In this document: in pieces, positions 23,106 to 33,342 of the stretch
Position numbering within the stretch: position 1 is the first letter of the stretch
How the letters are laid out: the number at the start of each line of letters is the position of its first letter
Source: Haematobia irritans
Lineage: Eukaryota > Arthropoda > Insecta > Diptera > Muscidae
Reading direction: 5' to 3'
Assembly (NCBI RefSeq): GCF_050003625.1
Contig: NC_134399.1
Span: forward strand, 43,044,671 to 43,108,670
DNA: 64,000 bases
The notes under the pieces: model-generated
Told to the model about the DNA's origin: nothing
The model's input: the letters and a program-made list of their open reading frames with translations, nothing else
Database searches by the model: none
Position numbers and translations under genes: made by a program

Positions 23106-23394
23106 AATGTAGTTCACTTTGGGTTGAGTGAATTACCCGAATTTATTCTGATAATTGGTTGATAGTTTTGCTGCAAGTAGAAGATGCTGATGAGGAATGT
23201 GGTAATTCCGAAACAGCTGTACATCCAACCATCTTGCAGTCTATAGGGCTTTGCCCAAATAAATTTGACAAGCATATTTTTCCTCTGTTGGTTAAGCTAC
23301 ACTTGTAGTTTAGTCAATGCATGGCTTTAAGCTGAGATCAAAAACAACAATAACGATTGAAGAGAAGCCAACAATAACAAACAAAACGAATGAA
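23106..23394 (+). mobile_element. J element with intact hammerhead ribozyme
   Basis: It starts about GTAGTTCACTTTGGGTTGAG and ends about AACAAACAAAACGAATGAA. It interrupts the HINE minisatellite, which resumes on the right with AAATTTTGAC. About 290 bp match the reverse complement of 21638-22098. The hammerhead is at 23171-23239. There is no open frame, so it depends on another element's enzyme. The exact target duplication could not be fixed. Confidence 0.65.
23171..23239 (+). ncRNA. Type I hammerhead ribozyme, complete core
   Basis: Self-cleaving RNA motif. Stem I is CTGCAAG (23171-23177) with CTTGCAG (23233-23239), then an internal loop, then GATG (23183-23186) with CATC (23222-23225). 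The core is CTGATGA (23187-23193). Stem II is GGAAT (23194-23198) with ATTCC (23205-23209) around a 6-nt loop. Then GAAA (23210-23213). Stem III is ACA/TGT with a 2-nt loop (23213-23220). The predicted cleavage site is after A23221 (GUA). All invariant nucleotides are present. The very short stem III is typical of retroelement hammerheads that act as dimers. Confidence 0.8.
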
Positions 23395-24579
23395 GTAAAA
23401 TTTTGACAAAATTTTCTATAGAAATAAAATTTGGAAAAAATTTTCTATAGAAATAATATTTTGACAAAGTTTTCTATAGAAATAAAATTTTGACAAAATT
23501 TTCTATAGAAATAACATTTTGACAATATTTTCTATAAAAATAAAATTTTGGTAGATTATTTTTGGCTCGAGTGGCAACCATGATTATGAACCGATATGGA
23601 CCAATTTTTGTGTGATTGGGGATCGGCTATATATAACTATAGACCAATATGGACCAATTTTGGCATGGTTATTAGCGGCCTTATACTAACACCACGTTGC
23701 AAATTTCAACCGGATCGGATGAATTTTTCTCCTTCAAGAGGGTCCGGAAATCAAATCTGGGGAACGGTTTATATGGGGGCTATATATAAGTATGGACCGA
23801 TATGGACCAATTCTTGCATGGTTGTTAGAGACCATATACTAACACCATGTACCAAATTTCAGCCGGATCGGATGAAATTTGCTTCTCTTAGAGGCTCCGC
23901 AAGCCAAATTTGGGGGTCCGTTTATATGGGGGCTATACGTAAAAGTGGACCGATATGGACCAATTTTTGCATGGTTATTAGAGACCATATACTAACACCA
24001 TGTACCACATTTCCGCCGGATCGGATGAAATTTGCTTCTCTTAGAGCAATCGCAAGCCAAATTTGGGGGTCCGTTTATATGGGGGCTATACGTAAAAGTG
24101 GAGCGATATGGCCCATTTGCAATACCATCCGACCTACATCAATAACAACTACTTGTGCCAAGTTTCAAGTCGATAGCTTGTTTCGTTTGGAAGTTAGCGT
24201 GATTTCAACAGACGGACGGACGGACATGCTCAGATCGACTCAGAATTTCACCACGACCCAGAATATATATACTTTATGGGGTCTTAGAGCAATATTTCGA
24301 TGTGTTACAAACGGAATTACAAAGTTAATATACCCCCATCCTATGGTGGAGGGTATAAAAATGTACGTATATATATTCGTCGAAAAAAGCTAATGGTTTC
24401 ACTCTTCTTTGAGTGTATATATCAAAATTGTTCCTACATTTCATGTCGTTTCTATTAAAGAGCATATTGTAAGGAGGTAACCGGTAGTTACAAAGTTGTG
24501 TCTAGAACCACTGTCTATCGCATCAAATGAATACATCATCGCATGTTTCACCATTTTATCATTGAAACAAAATCATATA

Positions 24580-25410
24580 AATCTAGAGTGATCCGATAGG
24601 GACCATTGGCAATATCATCTAATCAACAACAAATTTTTGTGTCAACTTTCAAGCCAATAGCTTATTTCGTTCGGAAGTTGGAGTGATTTCAACAGATGGA
24701 TTACGCCAATCATTACACTGAAAAAAAAGCATGCCCGGTTCCAAAGATTTTGTATTTACTTTAAAAATTTTGGTATTGATTCCGAGCCAAAGAAGCGGAT
24801 AATACAAGTAGGGATACTTTTAAGACACAATTCTATTTCAAATTTTGGGTTTTGTGTACTTGCTTCTAGGAAGCAAATTTTAATTTTTCGCTTTTTCAGC
24901 TTTGTTTCTTCATATGCTATCAAAGTCCTTTAAAAACGAGTTAACGACAACTTTATTTTCTAAATTAAGACCCGACTTCCAGTAGAAATTATGCTGTTTC
25001 AAGTAAAAAACGTCTTTAAAATAAAGTGTTGAAAAACATGTCCTATATTTGAACGATTTTTTGCGTTGTAATCAAGATGCAAAAAGACAACAAATTTAAA
25101 GACAATTTCATTAAATTTAAATAATTTTTCTGAATTATTAAAGTCAAGTTGACCTTAGCTCAAACATTTTTTCTTTAATGTTATGATACCCATTTTTAAG
25201 TGAAATCACTTAATTATAAGGTCAATACGACTTCATCGAAAAGTTTATCGACTTTTGGACAAGGAAAAAAACTTTATATTAGAGAAATGCGTCTTCTATG
25301 CTCAGCAAAATTTGCATTCGTATTTTAAAGACATGAAATCATTGATCTCACGACAATATTTTTTTCAGTGTAGATCGGCAGAGACCCATAATATGTATAT
25401 ACTTTATTAG
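24580..25410 (-). mobile_element. Decayed family A HINE end split by a MITE
   Basis: AGTGATCCGATAGGGACCA, AAGCCAATAGCTTATTTCG, GTTCGGAAGTTGGAGTGATT and, after the MITE, GATCGGCAGAGACCCATAAT then TATATACTTTAT are mutated versions of the 5' blocks of family A read in reverse. No array or 3' end remains. Confidence 0.5.
24716..25370. mobile_element. MITE with CACTGAAAAAAA termini
   Basis: The left end CACTGAAAAAAAAGCATG and the right end ATATTTTTTTCAGTG are inverted repeats, flanked by TA on both sides (24714-24715, 25371-25372). It is 655 bp long with no transposase. The TA duplication suggests Tc1/mariner-type mobilisation, though the CACTG ends leave other superfamilies open. Confidence 0.7.
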
Positions 25411-25785
25411 TGATGCCAATTTGGTGTTTCTATCACCAAATTGAGTGTTTTTTTATTTCCAGAAAGCACCAAATTGAATTGGGGTGTTACGAATTATAAT
25501 ATAGTTTTGGTGCTTTTTGCCATTTAGTAGTTGACATCACTGTATGTTACTTTATGGACTCTTGGCAGCACTCTAATATATATGTTTACCTTTATGCAGA
25601 GGAATTCATGCCTTTGTACATACTCATGTCCGTCGTTTTTATTGGTTCGAATTCACGCACATCTACTTGTATGTCTATTTGTTTGTAGCTTAACTTTTGT
25701 AGGCCATAATTTATTGCCTGTCTATGAATAAAATCCATATGTGATGGTATATGTGGGATCCGGTGGATGGCCGATCATTCATTCG
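25411..25785. other. Unannotated DNA
   Basis: Nothing recognised. A short imperfect inverted motif around CACCAAATTGAGTG (25430-25480) is present. Confidence 0.3.
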
Positions 25786-26014
25786 CGTGATGTTGTGGGT
25801 GGTCCAAGGTAATGTGATATTGTATCATTGGAGTTTTGAAAAAAAAAACAAAGTCACGGGAGGTAAAGTTGCCCAAAGCACGTCACACAGTTATGGCAAT
25901 TATGGACTGAATATAAAGTAATTAATTAGTAAATATTTGGTGAAATAATTAAATTGTTTTACGACAAGGAAAATAATTACTTTTGCAATATAACAATTAT
26001 ATTTTCGACTTGAT
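25786..26014. repeat. Direct duplication, copy 1
   Basis: TGATGTTGTGGGTGGTCCAA to GCAATATAACAATTATATTTTC recurs at 27480-27678 with a few substitutions. Copy 2 lacks a ~19-bp stretch (ATGGACTGAATATAAAGTA) present here. The two copies lie 1.7 kb apart in the same orientation. Confidence 0.8.
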
Positions 26015-26426
26015 TGCATGGCTTGCCAGAATTTAATCAAATTTCCGGAATTGATAATACCATTTATTAAAATAGGATTCAAACAACGAGAAAATTCATT
26101 GATATATAAAAAGACCACAGCGGAAATAATTAATGGCAATCTAAAATGACCAATAATTGAGTTAGTTAACATGACATCCGGGATTATGTAATTGAGGGTT
26201 GAAAATACTATTAATTTATCGCTTATAAGATTGTGTCGCAAATTATGATTTGATTAAACATAAGTGTTATTAATTATAAATGTCGATTATTTACTACAAA
26301 AATTAGATACTTAAGTCAAGTTTATTTTAGTTAATTCGAGCATAACTGTTGTAACATTTTGCGAGTAATTGTTTTCTAAATTATATTATGGATGTTTTTA
26401 TTATATTCGACCTGTATATAGATTTT

Positions 26427-26822
26427 CCAATTGATAATTGTTGATAAAAACGAGCTCGAGGTCTGGATGATTAATTTTTATTTATTCAATATTTCGTCTT
26501 TTCATTGAAACACAGAAGCGAATAAAATAAAAGACAGACACTGACAATTTGGCGCAAAGCTACAGAAATCTCATTAGAAAAAGCAAAGCGCAGCAGAGTA
26601 AGCGTTAGTAATGCAACAGACACCGTCGTTAGCTATTTACTCTACAGTTGGTAACATGCAATTTGTACGTATTTAAATGTATTGTGTATATATTTTCCTT
26701 TCTATTTGTATACGCAGAAAAATTTTCCCGATGAAGTCTTTCAATGAAAAGACGAAATATTGAATAAATAAAAATTAATCATCCAGACCTCGAGCTCGTT
26801 TTTATCAACAATTATCAATTGG
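26427..26822. repeat. Long inverted repeat, possibly Penelope-like termini
   Basis: Arms 26427-26510 and 26739-26822 are 84-bp reverse complements with no mismatch seen, enclosing about 228 bp. Each outer end carries CGAGCTCGAGGTCTGG. At the inner edge of the right arm CCGATGA (26728-26734), a GTCTTT/AAAGAC hairpin and GAAA imitate a hammerhead core. A direct repeat TTTTCTAAATTA lies near 26373 and 26824, possibly a target duplication. No coding sequence remains. Confidence 0.6.
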
Positions 26823-27479
26823 TTTTCTAAATTAGTATAAAATCATGGCATAACTGAAATGCGTGCATAAAGCCAAAAACACAATCATTTGAGGACAGTA
26901 TTACCAGACCATTTATAGCCAGTAAATTGGTAAAATTTTAATGCAAAAACATGATTCCTGTAAGAAACGTCCACAATATTTAATATGAATAAAAGAAAAT
27001 CGAAAAACCCCTACGAGAAATGGATCAACCGCAGGACCGGCATAAGACTAGTCTCTCGGAAATCGTACCATGTAGAGCAATGTTCTTGAAGGAGTATGTT
27101 CAGTCAAGACTAGTTGAAATCCTTAATATTAAATTTGCGGCCTCAAATCTTTAATTATAATCTTTACGGCTTCAAATCTTTAATTATATACAGTAAATCT
27201 ATAATTCTCTGTTGAAAATAAGCCGTTATTATATTGAAAATAAAAATATTAAAATCAAACTTTTAATGCAATGTTGTTGCCTATTCTGTCAATTTTAAAG
27301 ATTTAAGAGAATAAGGGAAATAACGACAAAGACTTTTTGATAATTTATAATTATTTATATAATTATTTAAAAATAAATAATTAAAGTTTTTGTAACTTTT
27401 AACGTTAAATGTTATACTATAGCCATGTCGTTTGACTACTTCTGCGCAACTTCCTGCCATTGGTCAGGATTAAATGGAC

Positions 27480-27678
27480 AATGATGTTGTGGGTGGTCCA
27501 AGGTAATGCGATATTGTATCATTGGAGTTTTGAAAAAAAAAAACAAAGTCACGGGAGGTAAAGTTGCCCAATGCACGTCACACAGTTATGGCAATTAATT
27601 AGTAAATATTTGGTGAAATAATTAAATTGTTGAACGACAAGGAAAATAATTACTTTTGCAATATAACAAATATATTTT
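27480..27678. repeat. Direct duplication, copy 2
   Basis: Second copy of 25786-26014, starting GATGTTGTGGGTGGTCCAAG. The T-to-C change at TAATGCGATATTG and the missing ~19 bp distinguish it. It abuts the Tc1-type relic. Confidence 0.8.
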
Positions 27679-27689
27679 CCATGGTTCAA

Positions 27690-28411
27690 GTTCAAATAGA
27701 GATCATAAGCCTTTTGCATAAATTTAATACCAATTTTTCGTTTTACAACTTTCCATTGGGCGACTAAGCAGGCCAGTCAAACACCCGCAATTTTTCATCG
27801 GAAATCCACTATTTTACCACCTTAGACGTGTGCTGGTGGTCATGATCGCGCTGAATAATCCATGCAGACGGCATTTGATGGAATGCTTATGGCAATATCA
27901 CATGGGACAAAATGTTTTGCCCACACAATGATTTGTATTTCTTGGATTAAGACTCATTTCAGCGTTCGTACTAAACTTCTACCATTCGAATTATGGAAGT
28001 GAAACTTTGATTCGTAGGAAAATATTGCATATTTCCATTTCTCTTCAGGCCATTTCATGTATTTAGATGAAAATTAAAGGCCCATTAACCTATTTTTCAT
28101 GAAAATAAGAGGTTATTGACTTCTAAAGCTCTACATCTGATCGCTATGGTTGATATATCCACTTTAATTTAATTTTTAACTCGTTTAGATGATATATGAG
28201 TGAATTGTTGCATATTTCATTTGTTTATATGATCTTCTTCCGGCGTAGTCTTAGGTTTTCTTCTACCTCAGTGAATAGTTTTAGTGCATCCTCTGTTTAT
28301 AACTCGGCGCGCAATTAATATGTGGACATTGTACTCATCCGATATTTATTTTTGTGATTCCGCAACTTTAATTTGCATTTTAATATGTTGATTATACTTA
28401 CTGCCCGACAT
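27690..28411 (-). pseudogene. Tc1-like transposase relic
   Basis: Read on the minus strand from ATG at 28411, fragments in several frames match Tc1-type transposases: a GRRKPKTTPEEDHI-like linker, KYMKWPEEKWKYAIFSYESK (second catalytic Asp region), and IIQRDHDHQHTSKVVK then VFDWPA, the degenerate counterpart of the D-N-D-P-K-H-T region. At least five stops and frame changes break it. Terminal inverted repeats were not found. It was identified by motif reading only. Confidence 0.65.
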
Positions 28412-28794
28412 TTTATCGAATTATTCTAAAATTAGAGGATAAAGGCCTATGGCGATCAGTTCATGGCCAAACTAGTCAATCAACTTAACCATATTCCTAC
28501 AGAGCCCTTTTTGTACGTTTAATCTATCCTCTTATAGGTCCATATAACTATTTCAAGAAAATATTACAAATGTTTTGAACAGGCCGAATCATACGATTTT
28601 ATACCTTTCGGGAAATATCAATATTTATAACAGCCCATTCATTTACCCAATACGAATTTGAAATTACCACTCCAAAAAGATTATTTTTTAAGTAGAAGCA
28701 GAACAATAAAATTATTGTTATGGGAAATAACCTAGATTAAGTTAATAGTAGGGACAGTAGCGTTTTGAACAGCACTGTATGTGAGTAGTATATT
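28412..28794. other. Unannotated DNA upstream of the Tc1 relic
   Basis: Probably includes the 5' flank and terminal repeat of the Tc1-type element, but no inverted end could be paired. No other feature is seen. Confidence 0.3.
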
Positions 28795-28996
28795 AAACCA
28801 TTTAAATGGAAGATATTAATATTTTAACGATGAAATGCACGATGGCGAAATGATGATTGGAAGCTTAGAAAAGTCATTAAGAATGTTCAATATTTAAGAA
28901 AAACCACTGAAATGGAGAGTATATTGGAATTGTTTTATAGAAATTAAATTTAATACTGTTAAATGTAAAAAAATATTCGATTTCAGAGTAACCCCT
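28795..28996. repeat. D-family repeat, left part (second copy)
   Basis: Shares ATTAATATTTTAACGATGAA, GATTGGAAGCTTAGAAAAG and ATGTTCAATATTTAAGAAAA with 10440-10620, then reaches GATTTCAGAGTAACCC, where SINE S2 has inserted. The D unit resumes at 30926. Confidence 0.6.
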
Positions 28997-29296
28997 GGGA
29001 GCCACCGTTGGGCAATGGTTAGCATGCCCGCCTTGCATACACAGGTTCGTGGGTTCAAACACAGTTTCGACCAAACACCAAAAAGTTTTTCAGCGATGGA
29101 TTTCCCACCTCAGTGACATTTCTGAGTATTTCAAAGCTTCTCTAAGTAGTTTCACTACAATCTGGAAACCCGTTCGGACTCGGCTATAAAAAGGAGGTCC
29201 CTTGTCATTGAGCTTAACATCGGGCAGCACTCAGTAATAAGTTGTATCTCAATGGGCTGAATAGTCTAAGGGAGCCTGATAGTGCCACTATGCCCG

Positions 29297-30898
29297 CACC
29301 CTCAAAAAAAAAAAGCTTCTTTAACATATGTTCCAAACATATTTTGCAGGAAGCACATATATTATTGGATACTGCCGAAACATTAATATGTTTGTTTTAT
29401 GTGAACATATTATATGTTTGGAAGCATTTTGAGCCAAAAATATTATATGCTTGGAAGAATTTTTCCCAAACACGATTGTGCTCATTCCCTAACATACTCG
29501 TAATTTTCACTTCCACGAAATTTATTAGTTCTTGGCACCTTTTTCTGTAATACAAATAATGTTGAAGAAAATATTCACTTTTATAAATTTTTTTAAATTT
29601 TACCCTTCGCCTGCCCGGAGAATCGAACCGAGGACCATACCGTTTGTAAGCCAACACACTATCCACTGGGCTACGTAGCTGTTATAGTCACCATTAGATA
29701 ATTATCGTTATAAGTTACATTTATATAGCAAACTTTTGCAGCGCCCACGAGCCCATGCAAACATAACATTATTTAACAGAAACATACAATTGTTTGCCAC
29801 GTGGAGCAGTGGTTAGCATGTCTGCCTTATATGCAAAGGGTCGTGGGTTCAATCCCTGCTCCAACCGTAACTTTTTTTTAATTTACACATTTATATTTAT
29901 ACTATATTAAATTTTTATAATGAAACTTCGAAATGTGGGTTATTAAAGATTTATAGTCAGTAACAGTGCTTGATATAAACGAAATTGACTGATTTTTGGA
30001 TAAAATATTATTTTTTATTGCAAAAATAACAATTTTGTAACAAAAAACTGTTTTTGGTACAAAACTTTAAAATTTGGAAGGAATTCAAAAACTCTAACAA
30101 AAGAAGAACGTGGAGTCGAGTATAAACATACATAAATAATTTTATAATATAAACATACATTTATTTAGGCGTGAACAGTTTTTTACTAGCATTTAACCCC
30201 ATCGCTCTAAAATGCTCTAAAATTTTAAAGAAAATAAACTTTTTAAATTGTTTTAGCTGTAAAACTCGAACTTAATGCCCGCTTTTATATTTGATGGTGT
30301 CCGTCAACTCCTTGTGGATTACTTATTAATAAAGGGGAGCTAAACTTTGTTTTTATACATTCTACTGTGTAATTTTTCACTATTTCCTCCTTATTTCATT
30401 TTACTGTCCCAACTCTAAAAATAGTATAGTGCCCTTTCGTTATTTTTATGAAGACCCCTGATTTCTTTTAACGAACCAAGAAAAACATTGTGCCCATAAT
30501 GCCAAAATGATAAACAAAACACATGTCCACACATACATAAAATGCTGATCTCAAGGCGAAAACATATGCTGTTTGTTTTTCAAATGTCTATTCTCTTGGT
30601 TCCATCTCTATTTCTTTCTCTATACTCTCTCTGTCGCTTTGAATAAAATATCACAACATATGTATGTTGAGTCGAAATTTGTAAATTTATATATGTTTGC
30701 ATTCACACATATGATTTTTATGAAACTTTCATGCCCCAAACATAATATGTTCTAACATATTAACATAGATGTCCCAAACAGTTAGTGTTAGTTTAGGAAC
30801 ATTACATGTTCGCTTTTAAATATATTGTGTTTAAAATTGTGCCCGAAACACATTTTGTTTATATCGGAACATATGAAAAACATATTTTTCTAACAGTG
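29297..30898 (-). mobile_element. E-family element, subfamily E' (copy 2, longest)
   Basis: Begins CACCCTCAAAAAAAAAAAGC and ends TTTTCTAACAGTG. The CG on both sides (29295-29296, 30899-30900) is a 2-bp duplication inside SINE S2. The minus strand has a tRNA-like segment at about 29607-29680 (TAGCCCAGTGGATAGTGTG and GGTTCGATTCTCC). The plus strand has a second one at about 29797-29872 (GTGGAGCAGTGGTTAGCATG and GGTTCAATCCC). The internal region 29810-30590 is missing from the copy at 995-1823. No transposase is encoded. Confidence 0.7.
29797..29872 (+). other. tRNA-like segment within E' element
   Basis: GCCACGTGGAGCAGTGGTTA (A-box region), a CTGCC-TTATATG-CAAAG anticodon-like arm and GGGTTCAATCCC (B-box) form a tRNA-like 5' head followed by a T-run. 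It lies inside a mobile element, the stems are imperfect and there is no clean acceptor pairing. I call it a SINE-type head, not a tRNA gene. Confidence 0.5.
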
Positions 30899-30925
30899 CG
30901 GCACTATGCCTAATTTAACCTAACC

Positions 30926-31110
30926 AGAGTAACACCAGATGAATTTGGACAATTTTTTTTATTTTTATTATTTTTTTTATAATTTAATAGCAAATTAGCA
31001 TGTAAGTATTCTTTTAAAAATGTGGCTTTCTTTTAAAAAAAATATTTTTTATGTATATTATTATTTGTTAATTAATTTTTTGGAAACCAGTTAAAAAAAT
31101 ATTTAATTTC
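30926..31110. repeat. D-family unit
   Basis: AGAGTAACACCAGATGAATT, TATAATTTAATAGCAAATTAG, GTGGCTTTCTTTTAAAA, then TTGGAAACCAGTT and TATTTAATTTCAGAGTAGAG: one further D unit directly after SINE S2. Confidence 0.55.
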
Positions 31111-31202
31111 AGAGTAGAGTGATCAAACAGCTGTTTTTTTTGGACGTCGGTTCTTTTCGAAACAACCGGTGGGCGGTGTTTTAAAAGATAAGGCGTAGGA
31201 TA

Positions 31203-31276
31203 GGTTGGGTTAAAATGGCAGCCCGATTAAGATTCAGGCTCACTTAGACTATTCAGTCCATTGTGATACCACATTA
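31203..31276 (-). repeat. 3' tail of LINE copy L1
   Basis: On the minus strand: GTGGTATCACAATGGACTGA, ATAGTCTAAGTGAGCCTGAA, TCTTAATCGGGC, ending AACCCAACC. This is the shared SINE/LINE tail and marks the 3' end of L1. Confidence 0.75.
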
Positions 31277-32094
31277 ACTAAAAGTATCTATTACATATGT
31301 GCACTTCTAGTTTTAACCGCTGAACCTTCTCGATTATTTTCTTCTGTTGAACAGAGCAGATTGTTCCAAAAACATTAGCAGACTGCTTAAGTTAACGTTT
31401 TCCAGGTCCGCCAGTAATCTGAAGCTATATGCCCCTAAAATTTGCTTACGCCTTATACAAAATGCAGGACACTCACACAAGAGGTGTTTTCCTCCGCATC
31501 ATGACAGTTCATACAATAGTCATTATACTTCGCGCCAATAGTTTTTGCAAAATCGCCTATCAGGCAGCGACCCGTTATAGCAGATATCAGGAGTGATATC
31601 TGGCGTCTCGAGAACACTTCTAGTTCCCCTGGAATATGTAAGGTAGTTCCTAGCCATTCTAGCTCATCTGCTTCGCAGTTTCCCGGTATGGCCAGGCACC
31701 CATATTAGGTGAATATTGTGCTGCTCAGCCATCTCATTGGGAGATTTGCGGCAGTCGATGGCCGTTTTCGAGTTGAGGAACACAGAGTACAAGGATTTTA
31801 TTGCAGGTTGACTGCCTGTGTATATATTAATGCCAACATTGCTTGGAGCATTACTTCTCAGCCAATTCACCACTTCTCCTATTGCTATTATTTCAGCGTG
31901 AAAAACACTACAGTGATTAGGTAATCTTTTCGCTATTCGAAGTTCCAGATCTTTAGAATATACTCCGAAACCCACTTGTCCATCCAATTTGGAGCCATCA
32001 GTGTAGAAATCTACATATTCTTTATAACCCGGGGTCTGTGTGCACCACGCCTCACTGTTGGGGATTAGAGTCTCAAACTTTTTGTCGAAAAGTG
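31277..32094 (-). pseudogene. LINE L1: RNase H domain and 3' UTR
   Basis: The minus-strand frame (31664-31987, extending upstream to about 32090) shows the RNase H signature: YTDGS-type first Asp just upstream, HAE second acid, and a C-terminal WVPGHTG. The usual third Asp (TDS) reads YTGSQ, a Gly substitution. A one-base insertion after PGHTG throws the normal NCEADELA ending out of frame. I-group LINEs (I, LOA and relatives) carry RNase H after the reverse transcriptase. Interrupted upstream by E2. Confidence 0.75.
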
Positions 32095-33072
32095 CACGGA
32101 TGAAAAAGACTGTTTTTCATATGTTTGGCTATAAACATTATATGTTTGGAACACAAATTTTTAAACACAATATTTTTGAGTGCAAGCATATAATGTTCAT
32201 AAACTAGCATAACATGTTTGGGACATATATGTTAATATGTTAGAACATATTATGTTTGGGACATAAAATGTTTTTAAATATAATATGCTTGGATGCAAAC
32301 ATATATTAATTTAGAAATAGCCTATAAACATATATGTGTTTAGTAGCTTGGAGCGCTATTTAACAGGGAACGATATTGAATTAAGTTGGTGGTTGTTGCT
32401 TGTTGTTACAAAATTAACATTTTATTTTTCCTTGGGCAATTGATCAGCTACTTCTTTGATCCTTACAAACTGTGTGGTCCGCTGTTCGAATCCCCATCCG
32501 GCAAAAGGTAAAATTAAAATAAAAAAAAAATCATACAATTGAATAATTTCTTCTACAATGTTTGTATTACAGAAAAAGGTGCTAAGAGCTAAAAAATCTC
32601 GTGGAAGTGAGAAAGATGTGGGGGAATATACAATTGGGCAGAAACAAAATTTTGAGCATTCAGGTCGAAAACCTATGTTGTTAGCACCTATATTACCTGT
32701 TTATTTTCATAATTGATTATGATTGTAAATATATAAATAAATAAATAAAATTTTGAGCACAATATTGTTTGGGAGAATTTTTTTTAAGCATATAATATTT
32801 TTGGGTGCAAAATGCTTCCAAACATATTATATGTTCACATAATAACATATTGTTTTTTGGAAGACAACATTATTGAATTTGGATGCAAAAATACAAAATG
32901 TTTGGAAATTGACTACCCAAACATATATTGTTTAGACCAATATGCTTTCAAACATATTATATATTGGAAGAGATCAAACATATAAATGTTTGGGCAATAG
33001 CAAAAAATGTATATGCTTGAAGCAAAATATGTTTGGGAGTATATGTTACAGAAGCGATTTTTTGTGAGCGTG
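32095..33072 (+). mobile_element. E-family element (copy E2) in LINE L1
   Basis: CACGGATGAAAAAGACTG to TTTTTTGTGAGCGTG, flanked by TG (32093-32094, 33073-33074). The LINE frame on either side becomes continuous when the element and one TG are set aside, which fixes the 2-bp duplication. The tRNA-like segment is at about 32437-32510. It is very close in sequence to E1, E3 and E4. Confidence 0.85.
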
Positions 33073-33342
33073 TGGACTCGTCAAAGTGTAATACACTACG
33101 TTAAGCACATCTGGCATTATTTTGAGGACCGAACCGTAACTTTTTTCCGACCACAGCTTGCGCAACCGCACAGCCGTGGTTGCAGCTGATTGTTTGGCCA
33201 AAATGTCTAAAGGCAATAGATGCAGCATGACATTAAGGGAATTTGTTCCTGTCTTACTGAATGCGCCTTGTTGGCTGGTGAAGTGCCGGCCACCAGACTG
33301 CAACACCATATAGCATTATAGGTCTAACCACAGCCGTGTATA
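33073..33342 (-). pseudogene. LINE L1: reverse transcriptase thumb region
   Basis: The minus-strand frame contains QGAFSKTGTNSLNVMLHLLP and LDILAKQSAATTAVRLR, typical of the region between reverse transcriptase and RNase H in I-group LINEs. The frame is bounded on both sides by E insertions (E2 and E3), not by natural ends. Confidence 0.75.

Larger units (their letters stand above)
22868..24357 (-). mobile_element. Family A HINE, copy A5, with nested J element
   Basis: Minus-strand order is family A: TATACCCTCCACCATAGG end, TATATATTCTGGGTCGTGG, (GTCC)n, three 153-bp units (23590-24110), the 29-bp minisatellite, then the GGCCGAACTTTCGGCCG stem-loop end at 22868. A J element (about 23106-23394) is inserted in the minisatellite. 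The long plus-strand open frame at 23596-24393 is a by-product of the repeat. Confidence 0.8.
28997..30925 (+). mobile_element. tRNA-headed SINE (copy S2), split by an E' element
   Basis: The head GGGAGCCACCGTTGGGCAAT ... GGTTAGCATGCCCGCC is at 28997 and the body runs to 29296. After the E' insertion the tail TAATTTAACCTAACC ends at about 30925. The SINE is flanked by AGAGTAACCCC (28985-28996) and AGAGTAACACC (from 30926), a slightly mutated target duplication. It is more diverged than S1 and S3. Confidence 0.75.

Noticed and set aside
23596..24393. 265-codon plus-strand open frame
   Set aside because: It runs through 153-bp HINE units, a multiple of three, giving a repeated 51-residue peptide. 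It includes the HINE end blocks and has no known domain. The same applies to 11940-12464, 11578-11943 and 43364-43858.
31664..31987. Host RNase H-like gene
   Set aside because: It is continuous with LINE thumb and 3' UTR sequences and has a mutated third acid, so it is a LINE fragment.
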